Below, in pieces: positions 43,289 through 52,237 of a DNA stretch of 55,831 nucleotides. The translations under genes were made by a program, and so were the position numbers. Every line of letters begins with the position of its first letter. Position 1 is the stretch's first letter. This DNA is from Cyanobacteria bacterium HKST-UBA04. Lineage in GTDB: Bacteria > Cyanobacteriota > Vampirovibrionia > Vampirovibrionales > JAGQHJ01. The stretch is taken from contig JAGQHJ010000007.1 in NCBI GenBank assembly GCA_020431915.1, forward strand, positions 1 through 55,831. Direction: 5' to 3'. Under the pieces are notes generated by a model. That model saw nothing but the letters and a program-made list of their open reading frames with translations. It made no database searches and was not told the DNA's origin.

Positions 43289-43471
43289 TTACGACTCCTT
43301 AACCACAATTACACTGACCGGACAGGCCTCGGCAGCTTGACGACAGGCATCTTCGCGCCCCGATACGCCAGCTTGACAGGCGTGGGACGTGTCGGTAACG
43401 GTAAACACCTCGGGACACAAGGATTCGCATACCCCGCAGGCGATACAGCCTTCAACAATGTCAATGTGCAT
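43289..43471 (-). CDS. Ferredoxin, 3Fe-4S or 4Fe-4S single-cluster type
   Basis: 60 residues from the ATG at 43471. A small cytoplasmic electron carrier. The cluster motif is GCIACGVCESLCPEVF, followed by a distal Cys in AEACPVSVIVV; four Cys fit one 4Fe-4S cluster, as in monocluster ferredoxins of Clostridium or Thermotoga type. An extra central Cys (HACQAG) and one in DACRQ are also present and may form a disulfide. No oxidoreductase gene is adjacent. Confidence 0.9.
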   Translation of the reverse strand: MHIDIVEGCIACGVCESLCPEVFTVTDTSHACQAGVSGREDACRQAAEACPVSVIVVKES

Positions 43472-43829
43472 CAATGTCACCGCGCCTCACGGCACGACCT
43501 GTGGCTTCTTGGGCTCGCCCCGGTTGGGGACCGCCTCGTCTACTACAACTATTGTGCCCGAAGCCCCTCAAAATGTAAAAAGGGCAGCCCTCCACCAGAG
43601 CTAAAGCGTGGCCCCGTACCGGGATTGGGGACAAACCCTTTGACAACCGGCCTAAAACTGGTTAGAATAACAAGGTGAGTCGTTAGGCTGGTTTTGATGT
43701 CGTCAGACCGTATTGGTCCAGCCTTGTGTAAGCGTCTCCTGTGCGGCCCCGTAACCCCCTGGTTGACGTGTGATCGTTTCCCCATAGCCGCCCCTGATTG
43801 TGATGTATAGGAAGAAGGTTCCCGCTTAG
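43472..43829. other. Intergenic region with a strong promoter
   Basis: 358 bp without a supported gene between the divergent ferredoxin and the small gene at 43830. The main feature is the consensus-like promoter at 43640-43668. Open frames here are Pro/Arg-rich with no domain. Confidence 0.5.
43640..43668 (+). promoter_or_regulatory. Near-consensus sigma-70 promoter
   Basis: TTGACA at 43640-43645, exactly 17 bp, then TAGAAT at 43663-43668. This is the best promoter in the window. It should drive the small gene at 43830, leaving a leader of about 155 nt. Confidence 0.65.
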
Positions 43830-44132
43830 ATGTCTGTTGCCATGGTTAATTCCAACCTGCACCGTCCCTGGCTTGCCCAGGCATCCGAGGCTGTCGGCCA
43901 ACAGGCCCAGCAGCGGCAAAACCAGCAGGAAAACCTCAAGGCTCACGAATCACCGGCTTTTGGCAAGTCGCCCCAGCCAGGGCAAACCCAAATGGTGGAT
44001 GCGGTTCAGAACGACGCCGCCGTACGCTTTGGTTTAAATGAATTGTTGGCCGCCATGGTTAACCCGCAATTCCGGGTTAACGAGGTATACCAGGCTGCTC
44101 GTCGACCGGCTTCCTATAGCTGGTTGGCCTAA
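43830..44132 (+). CDS. Small Gln-rich hypothetical protein
   Basis: 100 residues with AGGAAGAAGG just before the ATG. Gln-rich N-terminal half (QQAQQRQNQQ), then a helical segment AAVRFGLNELLAAMVNP and an aromatic end ASYSWLA. No membrane helix or known domain. A strong promoter lies upstream, so it is probably well expressed. It converges with the acyltransferase gene. Function unknown. Confidence 0.65.
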   Translation: MSVAMVNSNLHRPWLAQASEAVGQQAQQRQNQQENLKAHESPAFGKSPQPGQTQMVDAVQNDAAVRFGLNELLAAMVNPQFRVNEVYQAARRPASYSWLA

Positions 44133-44177
44133 AACACCCCTACCAGGGCGCGCGCGTGTGTACGCTCCCTCGTCAGG

Positions 44178-45722
44178 TTAATCGCTTAACACCGGTTCCG
44201 GCTGGTTGGTTTTCGGCTGACCGTAAATGGTCGTTAATCGATGGGCCATTTGTTGCCACACCTGCTCGTTCAGGTGGCGAATGATCGCCTTGCGTGGCAT
44301 CCCGGCTTGGGTCTGCTCGGCCATGGTCGCGGTCACATCAATCGGTTCGGCAACATGCACCCGGACCTCCTTGGGCCCCCGGTAGACAAACCGGCTCAGG
44401 GCGGCTATCTCGAGTTTGACGAGAAGCTCGTCCAAACCTTGCCAGCTTTTGTCGGCCTTTTGCAGGTCGGCGGCAATCAGCGTCAGCATTTTAAGCTGCC
44501 GGGTGACGTTAAGCTGATCGTGCCACCGGGCCAGTGTCTGGGCAGAAGCTTCGACCCGGGCCGACACGTAAGGGACCATTTGCGCCAGGTGCGCCTCGAC
44601 CCGGGCCACGCGTTTGGGCACGGTATCGACGGCCTCGTACCCCATGTCAAACAGCGTCCGCTCGAGACGGCGCAGGACACGGGTATTTCCTTCGGCAGCC
44701 TGTTTCAGCCAACGTTGGTGCTGCTCCAGCCGGGCCGGAGACGGCGCATCGATTTTACGAATAATGAGGCTCCGAAGCTTGTTTTTCAGGTTCATCATAA
44801 ACCCATAATCGGCAATCGTGGCCGCATCCAGGGTAATTTCCGGGGCATGCTCGGCACATAAGCAGCCGGCTATGGCCAACTGCAGGCGAATAATAGCGTT
44901 TTCAAGGGTTTCCTGCTGTCCATCGGTGTTGGCATCAAACGCCACGCCGTACTGGCTGCTTAAACGCGCCACAAACGCCGCCGCCAGGCTATGCAAAACG
45001 CTATAGAGCCCCTCGGGCAGGGCATCGATGTCGAGCCGATGCAGCCCGGCAACCGTGCTTAAGCCGGCCTGGCCCATATCGGCAGCCAACCGGGTACAAT
45101 CCTCCACCAAGGCCGGGGCCGGACAAGTCAAAAATTGGTGGGTAATGGTTACGGGCCAAATAAGGGCAGGATGGGGCTGGCCGTCCTGCCGATGGGTGGC
45201 AGCAGCCACCGCCAGCATCACGGCCCCCGTGTTGAAACCGGTTAGGGTTTTGCTGACATAGCGGGCTTCACCCTCGGGAAAGATGACACAGGGGTATTGG
45301 GCCTCGTTGAGCCGTTGTTGAAAATATTGCAAGGCCCGCTTGTCCAGAATTCCACGGTCCAGCGAAAGGCAACCCACCGAGCGGATATGGGAGGCCGTCA
45401 ACCAATCCTTTTCAAAGGGCTCTACCCCGGCAATCCAGTATGCCTGTTTGCCATGACGGTTACACAGGGCAAACAGCACATGGGGATCCGTAAAATTAAT
45501 GTGGTTGCACATCAGCAAATGGCTGGTGCCGGGCTGCATCTGCGCCAGCCGTTGCCGGGCCTCGGGCTCCACGATGATCCGGGTAAACTTGAATTTAAAT
45601 TTGTTCAATAAATAATTGGTCAGCCTGAACGAGGGCCATAGCCATGTCCGAAACACGGGCGCGTCAAAGCTAAAGGGGTCTCGCCAATGGGGCCTGAACG
45701 GATTAAACCGGGAATACACCAT
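44178..45722 (-). CDS. PlsC-like acyltransferase with long C-terminal extension
   Basis: 514 residues. The N-terminal half is a lysophosphatidic-acid-acyltransferase-type domain that transfers acyl chains to glycerol phosphates or related alcohols: CNHINFTDPHVLF (the H-x4-D site, NHINFTD) and CVIFPEGEARY (FPEG acceptor motif). PlsC is normally about 240 residues; the extra 270 residues are helical and Arg/Leu-rich (RLEQHQRWLKQAAEGNTRVL, VTRQLKMLTLIAADLQ) with no known domain. It begins opposite the GNAT-like gene across a 326-bp divergent region. Acceptor unknown. Confidence 0.78.
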   Translation of the reverse strand: MVYSRFNPFRPHWRDPFSFDAPVFRTWLWPSFRLTNYLLNKFKFKFTRIIVEPEARQRLAQMQPGTSHLLMCNHINFTDPHVLFALCNRHGKQAYWIAGVEPFEKDWLTASHIRSVGCLSLDRGILDKRALQYFQQRLNEAQYPCVIFPEGEARYVSKTLTGFNTGAVMLAVAAATHRQDGQPHPALIWPVTITHQFLTCPAPALVEDCTRLAADMGQAGLSTVAGLHRLDIDALPEGLYSVLHSLAAAFVARLSSQYGVAFDANTDGQQETLENAIIRLQLAIAGCLCAEHAPEITLDAATIADYGFMMNLKNKLRSLIIRKIDAPSPARLEQHQRWLKQAAEGNTRVLRRLERTLFDMGYEAVDTVPKRVARVEAHLAQMVPYVSARVEASAQTLARWHDQLNVTRQLKMLTLIAADLQKADKSWQGLDELLVKLEIAALSRFVYRGPKEVRVHVAEPIDVTATMAEQTQAGMPRKAIIRHLNEQVWQQMAHRLTTIYGQPKTNQPEPVLSD

Positions 45723-46048
45723 ACGCCTGCGCGCCGTACCACTAAAAACCGTAAACAGATGGGGATTAAGGGAGGGGGGGGTGTTAAGTTCTCTTTATTG
45801 TAAGCACAAGCAAGCCTGCGGGTCATCCGTGGCAACGCCTGGGCGTCCTGAGTTTCGGCGATTCTTTGCCCGGCACGGCCAAAGCCCTGCCCCTTCATTT
45901 CGGCTGCCATGCCCCTAAAAACAAGACGAAAAGCGGGGTGCCTGTTATAATCGTCTGAACGACATGAGAAACCGGTCGGCTGTTTTATCGTCGATCCGGC
46001 CCCCGTATCCCTTTTCCCTGCACCAAACCGCAGATCGTATTAAAGGCC
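45723..46048. other. Divergent intergenic region
   Basis: 326 bp between the PlsC-like (minus) and GNAT-like (plus) genes. An eight-base G run lies at 45774-45781. Small open frames on both strands are unsupported. No clear promoter pair was identified. Confidence 0.4.
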
Positions 46049-46891
46049 ATGAAACGTATCGTGACTGACACGAAATCCCCAACCCTCGACAAAACAGCCA
46101 ACCCCGAGTGCGATATCAGCCTGCATTCAGACGAACAATGCGCCGGCAACCGCTCTGACGGGCTGTATCCGTGTGCCGACATGGGCGATCTGCAGGAGCT
46201 GCCCGAGTTGCAGCTTAACCAGTACTATTCCGTGCCCCTGGCCCAGTTGCCCAACCGGGAAGCCGTGGATCTGTGCAACCAGTTGTTCGAGCCGGACGAA
46301 CGGTTTTGCCAAGGCTACTACCGTTACTGGCGTTATATTTTAAACCAGAGCAAGGAAGAAGCGTGGAAAAACGCCCTGGAAGAGTGCGAAACCACGCTCA
46401 ACGGCCTGATTGAACACCTGGATGACCCGTACATGTACTCGGTCGGGTTTCGTCTTGACGAGCGTCAGTACGTACCGGTCGGCATCTTCGGGTTTCGTGA
46501 ACTGACCCAACATTACCAGGGCAAAAAACTGGCCCAGGCCTTGGCAGACCGAAACATGCTTGACCATTACGAAGGCAAGCTGGCCATGGCCCACACCTAT
46601 AGCTCGCTTAAAAAATACCGTAACCTGGCCATGCTCAAGTACACCTTCCTGCAAATTGCCTTAAACGCCTTGCGTGGCGGCTACAAGCACATTTTCTTCT
46701 TCATGTCGGACTTTCGGCTGGGAACCATCTACAAGCGTTTTGGCCTGGAATTCCCCGACCTGTCCTTCCACGATTCGCACCACCTGGTGGGTTGCTACAC
46801 GATGAATGACGAGCATATCCAAACCGTGCTCAAGGCCGCCGACGAATTCGGGATCAACACCGAAGGCCTGGCCCGATCCCTGCAGGTTTAG
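46049..46891 (+). CDS. GNAT-fold acyltransferase-like protein
   Basis: 280 residues. The central part (about 130-240) has GNAT features: a strand VPVGIFGFREL, the acyl-CoA segment LAMAHTYSSLKKYRNLAML, a following helix FLQIALNALRGGYKHIFFFM, then IYKRFGLEFPDL at the position of the Y-x-x-x-G-F strand. The N-terminal acidic and Cys-containing 45 residues (DISLHSDEQCAGN) are not conserved-looking. It recalls long-chain N-acyl amino-acid synthases and other GNATs, but a substrate cannot be inferred. Its neighbour across the promoter is another acyltransferase. Confidence 0.55.
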   Translation: MKRIVTDTKSPTLDKTANPECDISLHSDEQCAGNRSDGLYPCADMGDLQELPELQLNQYYSVPLAQLPNREAVDLCNQLFEPDERFCQGYYRYWRYILNQSKEEAWKNALEECETTLNGLIEHLDDPYMYSVGFRLDERQYVPVGIFGFRELTQHYQGKKLAQALADRNMLDHYEGKLAMAHTYSSLKKYRNLAMLKYTFLQIALNALRGGYKHIFFFMSDFRLGTIYKRFGLEFPDLSFHDSHHLVGCYTMNDEHIQTVLKAADEFGINTEGLARSLQV

Positions 46892-47080
46892 GTAAAACCC
46901 CCAACGCTTACGCCATGGGCTTTGGCCATGGTTAAATGGTGCTGTCCCCTTTTTCTATCTGCTACACAACAAGCCCGTCCTGCGGGCCGCCATGGATTTC
47001 CGTCGCCGTTTCCGGCAGAAGCGGTATTGAGAGACGGTATTGCCCTTGGACGTTTTCAGGTTGAAAGGTACCCGAAACCC

Positions 47081-47410
47081 ATGCCGCTTGAACAAATAGA
47101 CAATGCCACCCTAAAAACCTTGCTGGACAGCGAACCGGAGTTGCAGGTCGTCGATGTACGCGATGAGGCGGAATGGCTGGCCACCGGGCTGTTGCCCAAA
47201 ACCATTAAAATCCCCATCCACGAGCTGCCCTACGCCTACCGCATGGTCGACCCCGATCGCCCCGCCGTGGTGGTCTGCGCCCATGGGGCCCGTAGCCTGA
47301 ACGCTGCTTATTTTCTTGAGGCCCAGGGCTACACCCGGCTGTATAACCTTGAGCATGGGCTGGCCGAATGGGACGGGGAACTGGAACCCTACTCGAAACA
47401 AGGGGTTTGA
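47081..47410 (+). CDS. Single-domain rhodanese
   Basis: 109 residues from the ATG at 47081 (AAAGG 12 bases upstream); a longer frame from 46922 lacks support. Rhodaneses shuttle sulfane sulfur on an active-site Cys. Motifs are LQVVDVRDEAEW at the start, then the active-site loop VVCAHGARS (CxxGxRS) and the end YNLEHGLAEWDGELEP. It is followed 80 bp later by mrp, so a role in Fe-S cluster sulfur supply is reasonable but unproven. Confidence 0.92.
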   Translation: MPLEQIDNATLKTLLDSEPELQVVDVRDEAEWLATGLLPKTIKIPIHELPYAYRMVDPDRPAVVVCAHGARSLNAAYFLEAQGYTRLYNLEHGLAEWDGELEPYSKQGV

Positions 47411-47490
47411 CTCGAACATCTGCCCAGACTACAGTGGGACAAACCGTTTTCTTCAAGCCAGCAAGCCCGTTAAGTAAAGGTCGTGCCCCG

Positions 47491-48648
47491 ATGACACCCC
47501 CCCATACCACCCCGTTCTCCAGCAACCGCAGCGCCGAACAGGCCAATCCCCAGGAGCAAGCCCTGCTTGAAGCCTTGGGCCAGATCCAGTTGTCCGAGGG
47601 GGGACAGGATATTGTGGCGCTGGGCTTTGTCAGCAACATCCGCGTCCACGACAAGCTGGCCCAGTTCGATATTACCCTGCCAGCGCAAGCCGCCGGCCTC
47701 AAGGACCAAATCCAGTCGGCCTGCATTGAGCTGGCCAAAGGCGTAACCGGCATTGAGTACGTGAGCCCAAACCTGATCATCCCCAAAGCCGGTCCCCAGC
47801 GCCCGGCCACCCCAAAGCTTGAGCTGCCCGGCATTACCCATATCCTGGCCGTCAGCAGCGGCAAGGGTGGCGTGGGCAAAACCACCGTCTCGGTTAACCT
47901 GGCCTGCGCCATGCAGCAGCAAGGCCAACGCGTGGGTATTCTCGATGCCGACATCTACGGCCCCAACGTCCCCTTGATGATGGGCGTACAGGACGCCACC
48001 ATCCGCGAGAAAACCGACGACGGCAAAATGAAGCCACCCGAAGGCCATGGGGTAAAGGTGATGAGCATGAACTTCCTGCTCAAACCGGGTCAACCCGTCA
48101 TATGGCGCGGCCCGCTGCTGGACCGGGTGATTCGTCAGTTTTTTACCGACACCGGCTGGGGCGAGCTTGACGTGCTGATTGTGGATCTGCCACCCGGCAC
48201 AGGCGACGCCCAACTGACCCTGATGGAAGCCGTTCCGCTGACCGGTGCCGTCATCGTCACCACGCCGCAGGAAGTTTCGCTGATTGACAGCCGCAAGGGC
48301 CTGAGCATGTTTCAGAACGCAGACATTCCTGTTCTGGGGGTCATCGAAAACATGAGCTATTACCAACCCCAAGGTACCACTGCCACTACCGCTGAAACTG
48401 AAAAAATATACCTGTTCGGCCAGGGCGGCGGCCAAAAACTGGCCGACGAAGCCCACGTCCCCCTGCTCGGTCAAATACCCATCAACCCGGCTATCCGCAC
48501 CCATGCCGACGAGGGCCAACCGATTATGGTGGCCGACACCGCCTGTCCCGAAGCCCAGGCGTTCAAGCATACCGCCGACCAGTTGTTGACGGCCATGGCC
48601 GCCTTGCCCAACCAACCCACCGGCCACCGGCAACCAGCCCTCGCTTAG
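47491..48648 (+). CDS. mrp: Mrp/ApbC-type Fe-S cluster carrier ATPase
   Basis: 385 residues from the ATG at 47491; an upstream start at 47368 would overlap rhodanese. MIP18-like N-terminal domain (residues 18-95), then a P-loop ATPase of the NBP35/MinD group with SSGKGGVGKTTVSVNLACAM, LDADIYGPNVP, LIVDLPPGTGDAQLTLM and IENMSYYQP. Canonical members have a CxxC pair after ENMSY; here the segment QPQGTTATTAETEKIYLFG has none. Cyanobacterial relatives also lack it, as far as I recall. It should carry Fe-S clusters in the cytoplasm, downstream of a rhodanese gene. Confidence 0.9.
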   Translation: MTPPHTTPFSSNRSAEQANPQEQALLEALGQIQLSEGGQDIVALGFVSNIRVHDKLAQFDITLPAQAAGLKDQIQSACIELAKGVTGIEYVSPNLIIPKAGPQRPATPKLELPGITHILAVSSGKGGVGKTTVSVNLACAMQQQGQRVGILDADIYGPNVPLMMGVQDATIREKTDDGKMKPPEGHGVKVMSMNFLLKPGQPVIWRGPLLDRVIRQFFTDTGWGELDVLIVDLPPGTGDAQLTLMEAVPLTGAVIVTTPQEVSLIDSRKGLSMFQNADIPVLGVIENMSYYQPQGTTATTAETEKIYLFGQGGGQKLADEAHVPLLGQIPINPAIRTHADEGQPIMVADTACPEAQAFKHTADQLLTAMAALPNQPTGHRQPALA

Positions 48649-48836
48649 AACCCTCGCGCCTAAAGCCACCGCACGCGCGCGACGCTCCCTGGCCACGCGA
48701 TTCCGAAGAGACGTATCCGCCGGATATCCCCTTGCCACAAGGCCTTCGCCTTGCTTATACAGCGCCTTTTTGCTATGGTTGTCGTCATCTAGAATACCCC
48801 TGTTGTGGGATTTTAAGTGGGAATCAAGGCGTTTCA

Positions 48837-50930
48837 ATGACTCGAATTTATCCGTTCACCGCGCCCCGACTTGGCGCCCGGCCCGCTGGCCCGGATGGCC
48901 GTCGGTTAATCCAAAAACAGCCCGCCGGCACGGCCCGCATGAGATTTGGCCGAGCCCTGAACGAAGCCGAATGGTCACGGTACGAACAGGCCGTAGGCCA
49001 GGCCAAGCAACGGCTGGGCGTGGAAAACCTGGGCATGATTACCCCCATCCGAAGCCTACCCACGCCCCTTAACACGGGTATCGGTTCGCTGCACGGGGCA
49101 TTGCCTTTCTTCGGGTTCATCAAGCGCCTGGGCTTTAACGTGGCCCAGGTGGATCCCGACGGGTTTTCGCAGGTCAACAATATCTCACCCTATCTGGGCA
49201 CCACGTTTTCAACCAGCCCGTTGCAAATCGACCTGACGCCCCTCGAAACCGAAGCCTGGGGCAACCTGCTGGCCCAAGGCACCACGGCAGGCATTGCCGC
49301 AAAAAACCCGCGCCAGCACACCAACCGGGTGGCCTACCCCTACGCCTACAAACAGGTTTACGAAACCGCCCTGACCCAGGCCTACAAGACGTTTGTTGAC
49401 AAACGCCAAACCCTGCCCGATCTCGATGCCGCCTTTGCCCACTTTAAACAGGCCAATGCCGAATGGCTTCAGCGCGACGCGCTGTTTGACGTCCTCAACA
49501 AATCCGTTTACCACAGCGATGACTGGGAACACTGGAAAGGGCCGAATGCCGAGCTGGACAAACATCTGTTTCGGGCCGGGGCTGGGCAGGCCGAACAGCA
49601 ACGCATCCAACAGCTTGAGCAACGCTACGCCCAGCCACTGGATCGCTATGCTTTTGTTCAGTTCATCGCCTCACAACAAAAACAGGACGTCAAAAACCGG
49701 CTGAAAAAGATGGGCATGCAGGTAATGGCCGACCGACAGGTGGGCTGGAGCATCAGCGACCGGTGGGCTTACCAGGACGTCGCCTTGAAGGGATGGGTAC
49801 TGGGGTGCCCGCCAGATTACTTCAGCAAGGATGGCCAGATCTGGAACTTCCCCATCATCGATCCGGCCAAACTCTTTGACGCCAACGGCCAACTGGACCG
49901 AACCGCTCCCGGTACCCAACTGCTTGAACGCTTGTACCGCAAAATCTTTAGTGAAAACACGGGGGTTCGTATTGACCATACCCTGGGGCTAATCGATCCA
50001 TGGGTTTACCCCAAGGACGCCCCCACCACCAAGGACGGGACCCGCCTGTTCTCCAGCCCCACGCATGACACATTAAAACAGTACAGCCGCATCAAGCCCG
50101 ACGACATTAACAAGGACAAGGCACCCGACAGTGGCGAATGGGTCAAACAAGCCGCCATGACCGAGGACCGTGTCCGTACCTACGGTGCCCTGGTTGATCA
50201 ATTGATTTTGCCCCTGGCCAAGGCAGCCGGGATCGACAAAAACAAACTGATCTTCGAGGACCTCGGGGCCATTACCGCCCCGACCGCCACCGTCTTGAAA
50301 AAACGCGGGCTCAGTGCCATTCGTGTAACGCAGTTTATCAACCCCCATGACCCTCAAGACATGCACCGGGGCAAAAACGTACCTGCCCACCACTGGTTGA
50401 CACCCGGCACCCATGACAACCCGGCCCTGTACAACTGGGTTACGGACATGTTTATTCGCCCACCCGACACGATGAAACACGACGAATGGGCCAAGCGAAA
50501 ATCGGATCACCTGCTCCGGCTGCAATACGATATGTACGGCCACTTAAGCCCGTCGCAGTGCAAACGCCGCGGCCTGAAAACCAACTGGAACGATGCACAG
50601 GATTTGACACGGGCCATGGTCACCGAACTGTTCCTGAGCCCGGCACGCAATGTGCAGTTATTTTTTGCCGACTGGTTTGGCATGCGCGACAATTACAACC
50701 AACCCGGCCTCTTTGACGATAACGTGAACTGGCAACTGCGCATCCCTCATGACTACCAAAAAGCCTATTTCAAGGCCGTCAGCCAAGGCAAGGCTATCAA
50801 CTTGCCCCGAACGCTCCGCAACGCCCTGAAGATAAAACAACCGGCGGGCCCCTGTACCGACAAGGCATTCAGCAGCCTGGTCAAGGAACTGGACCACCTG
50901 GCCGCCATCCTCGATGAACCCGTCCGGTAA
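48837..50930 (+). CDS. malQ: 4-alpha-glucanotransferase (GH77, MalQ family)
   Basis: 697 residues. MalQ transfers maltosyl and longer chains between glucans in glycogen or maltose metabolism. GH77 core motifs are IRSLPTPLNTGIGSL at the start of the barrel, VRIDHTLGLIDPWVYP (nucleophile Asp380), LIFEDLGAITAPT (acid/base Glu474) and LTPGTHDN (Asp527, transition-state stabiliser). The N-terminal 40 residues are an additional basic stretch with RFGRALNEAEW, similar to the FG motif of several unknown proteins here. No signal peptide. It lies with mrp and rhodanese in the same direction, separated by 188 bp. Confidence 0.9.
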   Translation: MTRIYPFTAPRLGARPAGPDGRRLIQKQPAGTARMRFGRALNEAEWSRYEQAVGQAKQRLGVENLGMITPIRSLPTPLNTGIGSLHGALPFFGFIKRLGFNVAQVDPDGFSQVNNISPYLGTTFSTSPLQIDLTPLETEAWGNLLAQGTTAGIAAKNPRQHTNRVAYPYAYKQVYETALTQAYKTFVDKRQTLPDLDAAFAHFKQANAEWLQRDALFDVLNKSVYHSDDWEHWKGPNAELDKHLFRAGAGQAEQQRIQQLEQRYAQPLDRYAFVQFIASQQKQDVKNRLKKMGMQVMADRQVGWSISDRWAYQDVALKGWVLGCPPDYFSKDGQIWNFPIIDPAKLFDANGQLDRTAPGTQLLERLYRKIFSENTGVRIDHTLGLIDPWVYPKDAPTTKDGTRLFSSPTHDTLKQYSRIKPDDINKDKAPDSGEWVKQAAMTEDRVRTYGALVDQLILPLAKAAGIDKNKLIFEDLGAITAPTATVLKKRGLSAIRVTQFINPHDPQDMHRGKNVPAHHWLTPGTHDNPALYNWVTDMFIRPPDTMKHDEWAKRKSDHLLRLQYDMYGHLSPSQCKRRGLKTNWNDAQDLTRAMVTELFLSPARNVQLFFADWFGMRDNYNQPGLFDDNVNWQLRIPHDYQKAYFKAVSQGKAINLPRTLRNALKIKQPAGPCTDKAFSSLVKELDHLAAILDEPVR

Positions 50931-51066
50931 CCCTCCCTCCAAAAAAAAGGCTGACCGACACACAAACACCGCGCATCACGGCCCCCGAAACGGGCGCCTG
51001 GTGATACCGTGTCTGCAGCCTGATCAGCCGCCTGGGTCTCTTATCACAGAGAGAACGTGATTAAGT

Positions 51067-51078
51067 GGGGGGGGGGGG
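51067..51078 (+). repeat. 12-base G homopolymer
   Basis: A run of twelve G residues in the intergenic region between malQ and the gene at 51183. Such tracts change length readily by slippage. No promoter or start is immediately adjacent. Confidence 0.8.
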
Positions 51079-51182
51079 TAAAACAAAGCCTTGAACAAGC
51101 CGAATCCTGCGATTGGCAGCGTGACCGACGGCACGACCGATAGCGTGATCGATCACGCGCAACCGACACGGCACCTTTTGTT

Positions 51183-51713
51183 TCAGACCCTCAGGCCAAA
51201 CGATTGGGGCACGGCCGGTTGCTGCTGCGGTACCGATTGCCTGGGTTGAGACTGGGCGGCACTGCGGTATTCCGGTGGCGGTTCGTCAGGCAACTGCTGC
51301 CCGGTCAAGGCAAAAAACTGTTGCTGGGCCTGGCCCAAATCGTCCAAGGCCACGCGGCCGTTTTGGGCCGCCCCGTTCATATCCAGGTTAATGGTGGGCG
51401 GTGGTGAACCGTCAGATTGCTTGCCATGGGCCGCATGGGGTTTGCCAAACTGCAACTGCCCACCTTGCTGGCCATGCTGACCTTGTTGGCCTAGTTGGCC
51501 TTGTTGGCCAGGACGACCGGACCGGGTCATGGCGGCGGTCGCCCCCTGAGATAGCTGCGGCTGTGACTGGCCGGTGCGCTCCAGTCCATGATCTTTCATG
51601 TACCGGGTAAACTGTGCCAGGGTCCACTTGGACGCCGGCCGGGCGTCGGACTGTCGTAACTGGGCCTGCAGGCCCGATGCCATCAGACCGCCTGTCATAC
51701 CAAAACCTACCAT
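51183..51713 (-). CDS. Gln/Gly-rich low-complexity protein
   Basis: 176 residues from the ATG at 51713 (GAGG ten bases upstream). It begins MVGFGMTGGLMASGLQ, then a helical segment SKWTLAQFTRYMKDHGLERT, then a run of GQQGQLGQQGQHGQQGG units of collagen-like character. A second helical segment (VALDDLGQAQQQFFALTG) and a Pro/Gln tail complete it. No signal peptide. It may be an extended linker, scaffold or surface component. Function unknown. Confidence 0.6.
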   Translation of the reverse strand: MVGFGMTGGLMASGLQAQLRQSDARPASKWTLAQFTRYMKDHGLERTGQSQPQLSQGATAAMTRSGRPGQQGQLGQQGQHGQQGGQLQFGKPHAAHGKQSDGSPPPTINLDMNGAAQNGRVALDDLGQAQQQFFALTGQQLPDEPPPEYRSAAQSQPRQSVPQQQPAVPQSFGLRV

Positions 51714-52237
51714 AATGTCGCATCCTCGCCAGTTTTTAGGGGGAACCGTATTTAAGTCATGTTTAAGCCATGCCGGCCCGCTACCAACCCGATTCGGCAC
51801 GGCCTACAGAATCAGAACATGGGGGCTGTATCAGTTCATGAGCGGGGGTGAGTGAGACGGTATCAGACAAGCCGATGGTGTTTAGACCACGGGCTCACAC
51901 CATGTGCCCCGCCCTTATCGCCGCCAGTCCCTTTTCTGCAAGCCGCCATGTTTAATCTGTTCAATCCTGCTATCAAGACCATAACAATACATGTCGCGCC
52001 GGCACACCCTTCCATTTAGAAATTCCATTTAGCAATCGAAACGGTCATGGCCGTGCAAGCGATGATGGGGCTTTACACCCCATACCGTTTACCCGGTGCC
52101 AGCTACAGTTAGATTATAGTCAGGCTTTTTAAAAATCCCGTGATTCGTTAACGCTTTTTTTAGAATCCGGTCTCTGCGCCAAGCTGTTTCGCCCCTCTGT
52201 TGCCCGTCTGTTGCCAGTTATTGCGCGCTACTGCGCG
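51714..52237. other. Intergenic region with helical-turn repeats
   Basis: About 520 bp. 52100-52170 is AT-rich with poly-T runs. At 52197-52248 a tandem array of 10-11-bp units (CTGTTGCCCGT, CTGTTGCCAGT, TATTGCGCGC, TACTGCGCGT, TATTGCCCGT) runs into the stop of the minus-strand gene at 52238. No gene is seen. Confidence 0.5.

Noticed and set aside
45616..45918. Frame crossing the acyltransferase start region
   Set aside because: Antisense to the start of a supported gene, no conserved motif.
47470..48837. Minus-strand frame of 455 codons antisense to mrp
   Set aside because: Shadow of the P-loop ATPase gene.
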